Assembly (NCBI GenBank): GCA_948567375.1
Contig: OX419761.1
Location: 932,501 to 996,500 of the forward strand
Source: Lunularia cruciata
Taxonomy: Eukaryota; Streptophyta; Marchantiopsida; Lunulariales; Lunulariaceae
Direction: 5' to 3'
DNA: 64,000 nt
The notes beneath the pieces are model-generated. The model saw only the letters and a program-made list of their open reading frames with translations, did no database searches and had not been told where the DNA came from. Of the stretch, positions 11,817 through 22,919 are shown piece by piece. The first letter of the stretch is position 1. Every line of letters starts with the position of its first letter. The position numbers and the translations under genes were made by a program.

Positions 11817-12329
11817 TTAAGAGCAGTCCACTCTAAGTAGTAAAAAGGGTCCAAATTTCTCTATGATTTTTATAGTAGGGTCAAATCCAAAGATGCAAAT
11901 TAAGCAAACTCTTGTGGATATTCTAAAGATCAATTGAAAGATTAACTCCATCACTAATCTTGAGAAATTTCTATGACTCTCTCCAAGATCCTTCACCAAG
12001 ATCTCTTTAATAATGTTAGTGCTCCTTTACACTCGTGGCTCTTTGGAAGTCCTTCCGCTAACACCTCCTTGGTCTAAGATCTCCTCCCTCCCAACTTTGG
12101 TGAAAAAGGTCCAACATGCAATCCTAAGTCAAGTTAGACTCTCCTTTCTCTCAATCTCTTGCTCTCAAGATTAGATAAACAAGAAATTGCCTTGTGTCTC
12201 TTCTCTCCACATAAAGAGCACTTAGAATCACTCTTTCCTCCAAATTGTGAAGCTCTTTGAATCCTCTCAACACTCTCTTCAAATTCTACTCTAAACTCTC
12301 CTTTCTTCAATTTAGCCATTATTATCATT
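11817..12329 (-). pseudogene. TG-family pre-gag zinc-cluster ORF fragment
   Basis: The reverse strand matches the ORF at 58647-59120 upstream of TG gag. Conserved parts are EFEESVERIQ, the CCHC cluster CSLCGEKRHKAISC and ESKRLRERR, then LVKDLGES nearer 11990. The order (zinc-cluster ORF, then gag) is the same as in the complete TG element, so both ORFs belong to the family and were not recruited by one copy. Truncated at 12329. Confidence 0.75.
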
Positions 12330-12334
12330 TCAAC

Positions 12335-12708
12335 CCCTTGAGAAGCAAGCTAATGAGAGTAGAGATGGAAGCCAAAGAACTTTAGGTGGAGGCAATTCTT
12401 TGGAGAAAAAACTTAGAAGCAATGAGGGAGGACTTGGCAAAATATAGAGAGGAAGTAAAGGAGATGATGATGTTGGTTGAAGTGCTGAAGAGTGAAATTT
12501 TTGATGCATGAGTGGAGATGATACATTCAAAGGTGAGTGTAGCACTGATAGAGCAGGAGTTGGAGAGTATGAGGAAGAAAGCGGTAGATAAGGACCAAGC
12601 TTGGTAGTGGGAGTTGACAGAGCCTAGTCGAGAGGAAGAACAATTGTGAGGATTGTTGAGAGGAGCGGAAGATCAACTTGTGCTAAATAAACAAGAGAAG
12701 GAAGCAAT
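12335..12708 (+). pseudogene. Fragment of the LX ORF coiled coil, forward strand
   Basis: The forward strand encodes a worn coiled-coil segment (AMREDLAKYREEVKE, then ALIEQELESMRKKAVDKDQAW), matching the reverse-strand coil near 25570-25720. It ends at 12708, where the LX element inserted. Together with 9878-10676 (opposite strand) it brackets a TG gag fragment, which implies at least one inversion or two independent insertions. Confidence 0.6.
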
Positions 12709-15700
12709 TGTGACAACCCGGCAAATATCACTTTTGCGGTAATCAAGTAAGTAAAGTTCACTCCCATAGAGATACAATTCACAAATGATCAAATAAAAAG
12801 ACAAATGGTAACAAGTAGTTCTTCTTGGTTGTGTCTTCAATCCCTCAGGTAGAAACCACAGAGTACCAAGCACTACATTGCAATCTTGTCATGAATTAAC
12901 ACTCCTTAATCACAACTCATTTAAATCTTTCCAAATAAACATGATTGTAATTATTCATATTCTTCCAAAAATTGCTACTTCATTGCAAAACACCTTTGTC
13001 TCAAAATTTTGTTCCACCCCTCTACTGAAGGCACAACTTCCTTGATCAAATTTTCTTCACATCAACTCAATGCTGCACTCACAAATGCAGAGTACTGCCA
13101 ACACTACAAATCCTCTTAGATTTGTCAAGGCATTGCTTTGATTGCACTTCACTCAAGATCAAACACACAAAATGAATATCAAGGCTTTGAACCAACATCC
13201 AACAAACACACTAACATGCAGTTTGAAATTCTCCACACACTCACAAACACAAACACAAATTTCATACTCGAAATTAAGCTCAAGCAACAAGCATTGAACT
13301 CAACACTTTGCTTTATTTATCTTCAAAACTTATGGATATTGAACAACATAATGCTACAAATGCTTCCTTTAAATAGTAGATCAATCAAAAATTGCTAAAA
13401 ACTATACCATTCTATAATGCCTTTATCAACCTACAGATCCAAACTATTACTACTTCAATCCGATGTCTACTTCTTCTTTGGCTTCCAAACACAATGATCC
13501 TTCAAGAATTTCTCCTTCCTTGGGTCTATCTAATTCTACTAATTCCTTGGCTATTTCTACTACTACTTTATTAAAAACTACAATTGCATTGGTGGGTATC
13601 CTAACTCTTAATCTCCCACCCACTCTTCTCTAATGTCTTAGATAATTGATCCGAAGACACATGCACTCTTACTTCTACAAATTTGGACTTCTTATCTTCC
13701 TTCACACTACTCCAAAGTCTCTCTAACTCTAAATTCACTAAGTCTAACCTAAGACTTATGTTGTCTCCTACCTCAATTATCTTCTTATCTACTCGTTCCC
13801 TCAAACAAACCAACAGAGTATTCGGATCTACATCTTTTGCTCTTCTCTTCCAAGTTTCTTACACAAGCAATTTCAATTTATGCAGTTTTTCTTCCTCCAA
13901 TCTTCCTTCAGCCTCCATGCTCAGCATTGCCCATAGTCTTCCAACAACTTCTCCTACCAACTTTGAGGCATAATCTTGAGATTTTTTTGCTTTTAACTCC
14001 TCTTTGTACATCTTCAACTCGTCTTTGTATTTAACAGCAAGCATCTTCTTCTCCTCCACATACTAAGCACTATGCACATCAGCACTCCTTAGTAAGCTTC
14101 AGAATCTTGCCTTCTCTTGGTGTCAGATTGCCAACTTCCTGTACCATGCTTGATCTTTTCTTGTTGCACTCTTCTTTAGGCTCTCTAACTCTTGCTCCAA
14201 CACAGCCGTCGTTGCCTTTGCCATTGCCGTAGAATGCTTTCAATGAAACCTTTGCTGACCTCCTCTTTCATCTTTTCTAGCAACAAATCTGCTCTTTCAA
14301 CTCTTTGGCTTGACTGTGCATCACTCTTCCTCGCTTCTCTCTTGCAAGTTCTCTAAAGTCTTCTTCAAGATTACATCCACCTGAAAGTCCTCAACTTCTT
14401 TTTCTCTTTGTGTTACAACCTCCTTCAATCCCTTCACTTTGTCTAGTAGATACTTCACCACCTACAACTCATTCTTCACCTCCATATGATCTTGCTGGAT
14501 CACCTTCTTCTACTTCTTCAATTGCTCCAACAATAGGTTTACAATTTGCATTAAGTACCACTCCATCAAAGCCTTCTTTGTCTTTGGCTTCATATTCATA
14601 CTTTTCTTCTTCCACCAGAGCCTTCTCCCAAAGTCTTGATCTTCATACCTTCAATGACATCCCCTTTGAGCTTACTTCTTCCTTACAGACTGAGCTCAGA
14701 CCTACAGGTTCAGCTATCATTGACTTCTTGGCTCTTCCTCCCTATCGGTCTTCCTTCTTTGACTCTTCATCCATCTCCTACATGGCTAACTCTAAGCAAG
14801 GGTTATCTCCTCCCTCCATACAATCAATTGCCGCATGGAACTTATCATCTTCTTTTGCCTCAATCAATTGTTGGACCTCCTCTTCATTGTCACTATTACT
14901 CTTGGATTCCTCACTCTATAATGTGAGCTCAGCTTCTTTGGAATCCCCTCCTTTGGACTTTGTCTTTCCTTCAGACTTTGTTTTTGAAGTCTTGTCCTTC
15001 ACTGCCTTCTTACCTTGAAAATTGAGTCTTTGGGTCTTGCATTGCGGCTAGGGTAGTGCTACCTCTTTAGGTTTAGTCCACTTCTTTATCTTTGGACTTC
15101 TTCCTTCCACCATCTCCCTCTGTCCTATTCTGATGAAGTGGTTGTTGTTGGCTCACAATTGTAACATGTATTGTTGCTCCTCTTCATTTGCTTCTCGTCA
15201 AATATTGGGATGGAAATGCAACATCATCCACTACCTCTCCTCCATTATCAATAGATTTAATCTGAAGTAGAAGTGTGCTACAAATGGTGCAAAGAAGTCT
15301 GGTGGCAAATTGGTTCTCCAATTGACAATCATACCTTGTTTGCTGGTGGAAGCACTTCACCTAGTTCACCTTCACTCTTGCAAACATCTAGTGGAAGAAG
15401 AGTGCTTGCTACATGTTCACGTACGTTGTTCTCTTGGGCTTGAACATGGCCATGATTGCTCCCACAATGCTTAGCTTGATTAGGTCCCAATAGGAGTCCA
15501 CTTTGTAGTCCACTCATTCTTCACGGAGTGAAGAATGAGTTCCTAATTTCCAAGGTCTCCTTTGTAGCATCACACTTCCTATAGAAGTTGGCCCAAGTTG
15601 CCTCTCCTGCTTCCTTCCCCAATACTTACCTTCAATCCAACTCAGTCCATCAAGCCGGATTTCTTCTCTTCCCTATAACTTTAGAGCCTTCCTCACAATT

Positions 15701-16501
15701 ATTGGCAGCTATCTCTGCCATGATGCCTAGAAAGCTAAGATTCTAGTTCCATGCCAAGAATGTAATCCAAAGTCTATTCAAGACTTTCATCCTAACTATG
15801 ACATCTAATCTTTGAATTGAAAAACTCCTCACTGCAAGTGTGTTCTTAGTCTTCTTTGCCATGATTTGCTCTCTAGTTCTTTGGCACTCAAAAACTATCC
15901 CCTCTCCTAGGTGCAACACTCTAACCCCTTTTGGACTTCAAAAAATTTCACTCTCAATTGGCTTCTTGACGTGCATTATTGCAAGACAACTACTCAAAGG
16001 AATAGGATATCTACTTGACATGTTTGATTTCCCCCATGCAATTGCAATTTTATAGTACCTCAAAGTGCATTCATTCTTCAATCAATTTCAAAATTGACTC
16101 CCACTTCTTTTGCATGTTGGTTTCTTGTCACTATCAATGTATTTGTCTCTTGCCTCTGCCATTTTTTGAAGTGTACTTTCTTATGTGATCTAACACATAG
16201 AGAGGTTGTTACACCATCTTTGTATTGGCCTTTGCTTCCCATTTTGAAGATACCCTTCTTTGGATTTGTCTCTTCATAACCCCATCCAAGTACTTTTGGT
16301 TCTTGACCCAAGGTCAACTTCTTCAGGTTTACTCCAAAGACACATAAGTCCATTTTTCCTTTGTAATCTGGCTTCCTCAATACACTTCTTTGGGTTTACT
16401 CCAAAGACACATAAGTCAATCCTTTCCTTTGTAATTTGGCTTCCTCAATACACTTCTTCAAAACTTTGACAAAATAGAACAAAAAAAATGTGGGTACCAC
16501 A
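12709..16501 (-). repeat. 3' LTR of LX-1 (long form, 3.79 kb)
   Basis: Forward-strand ends are TGTGACAACC (12709) and GGGTACCACA (16501), the reverse of the LX termini. Directly outside it, at 16502, is the reverse complement of a purine run (GAGAGAGGGGGTA), the expected plus-strand primer. This adjacency shows that the 3.8-kb ORF-bearing unit is an LTR, not a separate transposon. CpG sites kept in the LTR at 30154-33936 are mostly TpG/CpA here, consistent with an older age. Confidence 0.88.
13600..16021 (-). pseudogene. LTR-borne coiled-coil ORF in the LX-1 3' LTR
   Basis: The frame starts at an ATG at 16021 (MSSRYPIPLSS) and belongs to the same subfamily as the copy at 24914-27456 (shared HVKKPIESEIF / HVRKPIESEIF). 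Visible landmarks are QRLDVI, RLWITFLAWN, GKRRNPA-WTELD and the coiled-coil remnants near 13860-14340, ending in the conserved VRVHVSSDQLS...EKSG.EIKS tail. Many stops and frameshifts. Being inside the 3' LTR, an intact version would lie at the 3' end of the element's RNA. Confidence 0.7.
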
Positions 16502-16515
16502 TACCCCCTCTCTCA
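16502..16515 (-). other. Polypurine tract of LX-1
   Basis: On the reverse strand a purine-rich run (GAGAGAGGGGGTA) immediately precedes the LTR start TGTGGTACCC, the expected plus-strand priming site for reverse transcription. Confidence 0.75.
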
Positions 16516-16639
16516 AATGTGAACATCCTTGCAAACACCAACAGTGGATTCTTTATACAAAGCCAGGTCCGTGGTCCAATATTTTCTAACTCTCCACCCG
16601 TTCACTAAGTGGCAAAGGGATTGCATTCTAAGTCTACAA

Positions 16640-17083
16640 GTTAAATAGAGCCATTTTCATAAATATGCATGGCATGGTATGGCCACATCCACCGTAAATA
16701 CGGCTTGCTTGGAAAAAATATTTGGCAATTGTCATATAACAACACCAAATCACTTCCTAAATAAAAGCAAGCTTGATTTGCTTATTGTGCATGACTTTCC
16801 TTTATTCTTGCACTTCCTTTGTGGTTTGCATTGCATTGTCCCATTTCTCTTCTAACCACATTAGTTGATGGATCCAAAGATCTTGGCTTTCTTCTTTTGA
16901 CAATTGTTCTTTGCAAAGAATCCGATATGACGATAATTCAAATTCAATTGGTAGTATGAGATGCAATCCATATGTCAAGAAATACGGAGTTTGTTTGGTT
17001 GTAATATTCTCAATTGTTCTATGTGCCCACAAAGCTATAGGTAATTTCATGTCCCAATCATAGGCATAATTGACCGTTGCCTT
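16640..17083 (-). pseudogene. LX-1 integrase, C-terminal part
   Basis: The reverse strand gives ATVNYAYDWDMKLPIALWAH, RTIENITTKQTPYFLTYG and LPIEFELSSYRI, the typical 3' part of the Ty3/gypsy integrase core and following domain (ALWAYRTT...TPF.LVYG type). It continues the frame from 18934-19049 once the LX-b solo LTR (17084-18933) is removed. After the core come Lys/Glu-rich residues; no chromodomain is visible. About 140 bp then separate it from the polypurine tract. Confidence 0.8.
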
Positions 17084-18933
17084 TGTGACAACTTGACAAA
17101 TATCACTTTTGTGGTAATAAGGTGAGTAAAGTTCATTCTCGCAAAGATACTAGTCAAAATTGGTCAAATACAAAGCAAAGTAACAACTTCAATTCTTCTT
17201 GGGTTCTTATTTAATCTCTCAGGTAGAAACCATACCTAGAAGAGAGTAAAAAGCACTAACTCGCAGTCTTGTCACAAAAATGTGTCACATTAATCACAAC
17301 TCCAACAAATCTTTCCAAACAATCTTGATTGTGATGATTCAAGCTCTTCCCAAATGACACTTCATTGCAAAATGATTTTGCCTCCAAATTGTGTTCACCC
17401 CTCCATTGAAGGCACAACTTCCTCGATCAAAATTGCTTCACATCAATAGTGCACTGCACTCACAAATGCAGAAAACTACCAACACTACAATTCCACTCAG
17501 ATATATGAAGGCATTGCTCTGATTGCACTTCACTCAAGATCAAACACACAAATTGAAGATCAAAGCTACGGAATCTAACATCCAACAAACACACTGACTT
17601 GCAGTTTGAAATTCTCCCAACACTCACAAACACAAACACAGAATTGATACTTGGAATTAAGCTCAAACGATGAGCACTACTTCACAACACTTTGCTTTAT
17701 CTATTCTCAGAAATAATGAGCATTGAACTACATTTTACTACAAATGCCACCTTTAAATAGTGAAGCAATAGATAGTCATCTAACAACTATACCGTTCTAT
17801 AATTTTCCTAACCTGCAGATCCAAAATGACAATGCACCTCTTCATATTTGCCTCTTCTGATCTCAAAATTGTTATCTCTTTGATTTGATGTCTACTTCTT
17901 CCTCTGCTTCCAATCCCAATCCCAAAGTAATCTCACTCACTACTCTATCCTTGGGTTTCACAACTACTAAATCCTCTACCAATTCCTCTAATTCTTCACT
18001 CTGATTTATAATTACACTAGCAGGTAACCTATCTAACTCTTTATCTCCCGACCGACTCTTCTCTAATATCTCCACTAGTTACTCCAAAGATATCTCTACT
18101 CCTACCTCTCTTACTTTGGATCTAACTACTATCAATTCCTTTGCTAATGCTACTATATCTTCATCAAGAATTTTAATTGAAAACATGGGTATATTATTTA
18201 CACCTTCAATTTGTAACCCACTTTCTCTTAATCGCTCATGTTACTGATCCAAAGACACTTATAGTCTGATCTTGCATTGTGGGTTCATTCATTACTACTA
18301 TTTCTCTTATAATTTTATCTTATCTTCAATCAGAATTGAAATTGAAGTCATGGGTATCCTAAATATCTTCTTTCTCTACTCTAAGTTCTTCTAATCTCTC
18401 TAGCAAGACTCCCAAAGTCACCTTCACTGCACTTTGAGGTCCGACTACCTTAGATTTAGTCACTTCCATCTTGAGGCAAAGAAGCTTCTAACCCAAAGTC
18501 GTAGAGACCTGAAGAACATAGACCCAAAGTACTATGAACCCGAACACACTCAACTACTCTATACATCTACTCCCAAAATTCAAATGCTTGTAACTTCTGC
18601 TAAAAATGTCCAAAATTAACAATTTTGGTGGAAATGCAAAGCCCTAAACAAGATGCTTCCAATGAAATATGGCACATATGATTTGGACTTTTCATCATTG
18701 AGATATGGCCCTTGTAGTAATCTTGACTTGCAACTTCCATTCCTCCTTCGGGTCTGTCCTCCTTCGGGTTTGATCCAATTTGAGTCTTTTCTTCCTCTTA
18801 CATAAAGTTGACTTCCTCGGCTTGATCAAAACACAGGTTTCCCCTCATTTCTTTTCCATTTGGTTTCAATTTTGGTTTTAGCAAGGCACTTCTTCTTCAA
18901 AACTTGTCCAAAATGAAAAATATGGATACCACA
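17084..18933 (-). mobile_element. LX-b: short solo LTR in LX-1 integrase
   Basis: A 1,850-bp unit with forward-strand ends TGTGACAACT and GGATACCACA. The flanks GCCTT (17079-17083) and ACTTT (18934-18938) look like one 5-bp TSD altered by two transitions. Removing it rejoins CKILNKV with the ATVNYAYDWD part of integrase. Only the tail of the LTR-borne ORF is present (around 17872-18075, KSRSGDKELDRLPAS), as in the other short LX LTRs. Confidence 0.8.
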
Positions 18934-19049
18934 ACTTTATTCAAAATTTTACATAACAATCCATTGGCCTTCTCCGTTAGTCCATTTGCTTTTGGATTTT
19001 AGAGAGTCATCTTCCAATGTTTAATCTGGAAGTACTTGGTTAATGCTTC
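18934..19049 (-). pseudogene. LX-1 integrase, 116-bp core segment
   Basis: This is the only integrase piece left between two solo LTRs. The reverse strand reads EALTKYFQIKHWK, a stop-damaged TP.NP run, then KANGLTEKANGLLCKILNKV, the conserved end of the catalytic core that contains the third acidic residue (the Glu of GLTEKANG). Upstream it joins VSDRGTHFLDSMVEA at 20961; downstream it joins 17083. Confidence 0.82.
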
Positions 19050-20960
19050 TGTGGTACCCATATTTTTCATTTTGGACGAGTTTTGAAGAAGAAATACCTT
19101 GTTGAAACCAAATTAAAACCAAATAGAGAAGAAATGAGTGGAAACTTGTGTTTTGATCAGACCCAAGGAAGTCGATTTCATGTAAGAGGAAGAAGGACTC
19201 AGATTAGATCAGACCCGAAGAAGCTTACTTTGTGTCAGAGGAGGAAAAACTTAGATCAGACGCCGAAGGAAGGTTTCTTCGCATTGGAATGAAGGTTACA
19301 GGTCAGGATTCTTGCGGGGGCCATATCTCAATGAAGACAAGTTCAAATCAAGCGTGCTATATCTTGTTGAAAGCGTCTTGTTCAAGGCTTTCCATTGCCA
19401 CCAAAATCGCAGAGTTTAGAGGTCTGTACAAGAAGTTACAAGCATTTGAAGTTTTGGGAGTAGATGTACTTTGGGTTGAGGTTCTTCGGGTCAATGTGAC
19501 TCTAGACTTCGTACTTCGTACTTTGGACTTCGGTTTTATATGACTTTGGGTCTAAAGACTTTACCTCAAGAAAAATATGATTCAACACGATGTAGTCGGA
19601 CCTCGGAGTGCAATGAATGTGACTTCGGGAATCTTGCTAGAGGTATTAGAGAAAGTTAGAGTAGTGAAAAAAGATAGTTAGGATACCCATGACTTCAATT
19701 TCAGTTCTGATTGAAGATAAGAGAGAATTAGAAGAGAAATAACAATAGTGAATAAACCCAAAGTTCAGGATCAGACTATAAGTGTCTTCGGGTCAGCTAC
19801 ATGAGTGATTAGGAGAAAGTGGGTTACAAATTGAAGGTGTAGATAGTGTATTCATGCTTTCAATTACAATTCTTGATGATGACATAGTAGCATTAATAAA
19901 GGAATTGATAGTTGTTTAACCTGAAGTAGATGAGGTAGGAGTGCAAGTGTCTTCGGATTTGACATTTGACACTTTAGAGACGAGTGGGTCGGGAGATAGA
20001 GATTTAGAAGGCTTAATTATGATAGAATTGCAGATCAGGAAGGAGAAGTGTTAGAATTAGTGGAGAAATTAGGAGTTATGAAACCCGAGGAAAAAGTGAT
20101 AGGAAGTAAGATTACTTCGGGTTCGGGTTTGAAAGCCGAGGAAGAAGTAGACATTGGATCGGAGTAGTAACAGTTTTGAGATATGAAGAGGCAGATATGA
20201 AGAGGTGCATTGTCATTTCAGATCTGCAGGTTAGAAGAGTTGTTGTAGAACGGTATAGTTGTTAGAACTGTTGATTGATTCACTATTTAAGAGTGGCATT
20301 TGCAGTCAGATGTTGTTCAGTGCTCATTATTTCTGAGAATAGATAAAGCAAAGTGTTGTGAAGTAGTGCTCGTTGCTTGAGCTTGATTCCAAGTATCAAC
20401 TTTGTGTTTGTGTTTGTGAGTGTTTGGAGAAATTTGAAGTGTAAGTCAGTGTGCTTGTTGGATGTTGGATTCCACAACCGTGATCGTCATTCTGTGTGTT
20501 TGATCTTGAGTGAAGTGCAATCAAAGCAATGCCTTGATAGATCTGAGAGGAATTGTAGTGTTGGTAGTATTCTACATTTGTGAGTGCAGTGCGAAGTTGA
20601 TGTGAAGCAATTTTGATTGAGGAAGTTGTGCCTTCAGTGGAGGGGTGGAACACAATTCTGAGTTGAAGTCATTTTGCAGTGAAGTGCCGTTTTTGGGAGA
20701 GCCTGAATCATCACAATCAAGATTGTTTGGAAAGAATTTATGGAGTTGTGATTAAGAAGTGTTACTTTGTGACAAGACTGCGAGTCAGTGCTTGTTACTC
20801 TCTTCTGGGTGTGGTTTCTACCTGAGAGATTAAAGACGCAACCAAGAAGAACTGAAATTGTTACTTTGTTTTGTATTTGGACATTTCTGAATTGTATCTT
20901 TGCGGGAATGAACTTTACTTACTTGATTACCGCAAAAGTGATATTTGCCGGGTTGTCACA
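19050..20960 (+). mobile_element. LX-c: short solo LTR, TSD GCTTC
   Basis: Starts TGTGGTACCC, ends GGTTGTCACA, 1,911 bp, flanked by perfect GCTTC copies at 19045-19049 and 20961-20965. It lies inverted relative to LX-b, only 116 bp away. It keeps the LTR TATA context (20285) and the last ORF segment (about 19850-20170, VQVSSDLTFDTLE type), while the first two thirds of the ORF are absent and a different 5' segment (around 19300-19560) is present. Confidence 0.9.
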
Positions 20961-21538
20961 GCTTCCACCATGGAGTCCAAAAAATGAGTTCCCCGGTCAC
21001 TGACCAATTCTAAAGGACATTTGTAATGTGAAATGATGTTTTGGAAGAAAAATTTTGCAACTATTTTTGCATCATCTCTCTGTGTTGCCTTTGCTTCAAC
21101 CATCTTGGTAGCATAATCTATGCACACCAAGATGTATCTCTTTCTTGTAACTTGGGTCATTGGTTGAATTGGACCCACAAAATCAATACACTATTTCTCA
21201 AATGGAGCCAATGGCAAAATTGGTCTCAAAGACCATTGAGAAGTAGCCGTTGGCTTTCCTGTTTGTTGGCAAGCATCACAACTTTTGATGTAGGCATGTG
21301 TATCCTTATACATTGTAGGCCACCAATACCATGTGGAAAGGATCTTATTTATAGTATTCTTTAGGGCATAGTGTCTTCCCAATGCTTTAGAGTGTAAGGA
21401 CTCAATTACTCTTCCTACTTTGTTTGCCTCCAAGCATCTCCAAAGTACTTTGTCTTTCCACATCTTAAATAAAATGTTGTGTTTTAGCTGGTACGGTCTC
21501 ATCTTCTTGACAAAGACTGGCCTCTTCTCTGGGTCCAA
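20961..21538 (-). pseudogene. LX-1 integrase, zinc-binding domain and core start
   Basis: The reverse strand shows an HHCC zinc-binding module (HSKALGRHYALKNTINKI... then CDACQQTG), then the catalytic core start RKRYILVCIDYATKMVEAKA and the second acidic region VSDRGTHFLDSMVEA. A stop near 21190 follows the APFEK motif. The core continues at 19049 after LX-c. Integrase would join element cDNA to host DNA. The domain order and sequence type fit the Tat/Athila branch. Confidence 0.85.
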
Positions 21539-21550
21539 CCCCTCAAGACA

Positions 21551-22532
21551 CTAGCAAGTATGCAGATAATGATATTCTGCCGCATACCTCTTACTTTGCA
21601 TTGCCATTAAATGGTATAACTCTTCATCAAGAACCCGATCATCATCTTCCAAGTCTTGGTCTTGAGTTTCCAACCTGGATAGCAAGTTTGCATTTGAATG
21701 TGAAGCTCCCTTCCTTACTTGTACCATGTATGTGAATTCTTGTAACAACAAGATCCATCTTGCAATTTGCCAAGACAAATTTCCCTTCTTGATTGGATGT
21801 TGCAACGCATAATGGTCAACATAGAAGATAAACTTGTATCCCAATAGATAGTGGCAAAACTTCTTGCAGGCATACACCATTTGAGTGCTTCTCTTTCAAT
21901 CACCAAATAATTCTTTTCTAAAACTAAAAGTTGTCAGTTGGCATAATAAATTGGGTAGTCCTTCTTCTTGTCCTTCTAACTTAAGATGACTCCAATTGCC
22001 ATGGACAAAGTGTCCACATACACATGAAAAGGGGCATCCCAATTTGGGGTCCTCATAACTGGTGCTTCAACTAGTTTCTTCTTCAATACTTGGAAAGCTT
22101 CTTCTTGTTCTACTTCACACAAGTAGTCTTTGGACTTCTTCAGAAGCTTTGTTAAGGGTGTAGCAAGCACCATGTAATTTGACACAAAGCTTCTGTAGTA
22201 TCCAACATATCCCAGGAAGGCTCTGAGCTCCCAGATGTTTTTAGGGGATTCCAAAGCTGAGATGACTTTCACTTTCTCAACATCAACTTCAATACCTTGG
22301 CTTGACCCTCTATGCCCCACAAGAATTCCCTTCTTCATTACAAAGAAGCATTTCTTTGGGTGTAATGATAAACTAGCAAAATGACACCTTTCAAAGTTTG
22401 ATAAAGGTAATCCAAATGTACTTCTCTTTGCCCAAACACACAAAAATCATCTATGAAGACTTCCACAAATTTGCATGGAAAATCTTTGAAGATTGCATTC
22501 ATCATCAGCTGGAAAGTAGCAGGAGCATTACT
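21551..22532 (-). pseudogene. LX-1 RNase H and C-terminal RT
   Basis: RT: NAPATFQLMMNAIFKDF, the catalytic VFIDDFCVFG (Asp pair near 22446-22451), LHPKKCFFVMKKG, LRAFLGYVGYYRSF. RNase H: PFHVYVDTLSMAIGV and then, out of frame, DHYALQHPIKKGNLSWQIARW and SNANLLSRLE. Frames shift several times. The RT N-terminal half lies at 36987-37480, beyond a complete CV element inserted at the FGLCNAPATF motif. Confidence 0.85.
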
Positions 22533-22898
22533 ATAAAAGACCAAGACCAAGGAGAGAAATAGGAGAATGGAAGCTCACATTGGGATGCCAAAATGAGGGA
22601 AAACTCCAAATGCCTAGCATGAGCTTTGGCTTTGGTATTTATAGGTAGCATACAAGGTCCTTGAGAAGCTTCTCAAGAAGTTTCCTTCTAGAAGCCGCTT
22701 ACTTGGCATGCAAGCTGAGCTGGTTAGAAGCTTTTAGAAGCTTCCTTCTAGAAGCTACTTACTTGAGGTGCAAGCTAAGCTAGCCAAGAAGCTTCCCAAG
22801 ATGATTCCTAGATACTTTCGTAATATTCTAGGCTAATTTGTCTTATTTGCTACTTCATTAGCCCTACTAACTTCATCACTAAATTCCATATTGTTACA
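22533..22898 (-). repeat. 3' LTR of CV-1
   Basis: 366 bp; forward-strand ends are TATAAAAG (a mutated TGTAAAAG) and TTGTTACA. It matches the 5' LTR at 36580-36981 apart from a missing block of about 30 bp in the GAAGCTTC-rich part. The TATA box (reverse of 'ggtatttatagg') and several GAAnnTTC modules are visible. Confidence 0.88.
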
Positions 22899-22912
22899 TA
22901 TTCCCCCACCAC
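22899..22912 (-). other. Polypurine tract of CV-1
   Basis: The reverse strand reads GTGGTGGGGGAATA directly before the LTR start TGTAACAATATGG. Confidence 0.75.
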
Positions 22913-22919
22913 AAGTTGG

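Noticed and set aside
14410-15018. Long forward frame (202 codons, Ser/Pro/Leu rich) opposite the LX ORF; similar frames at 25704-26291 and 31179-31592
   Set aside because: These are antisense shadows of a Glu/Lys/Arg-rich coiled coil, which on the other strand gives Ser/Leu/Phe-rich open frames. Sense-strand protein conservation across subfamilies explains them.
17084-20960. One long palindrome or foldback element
   Set aside because: Each arm has its own TSD and a rejoinable integrase segment lies between, so two separate insertions explain it.
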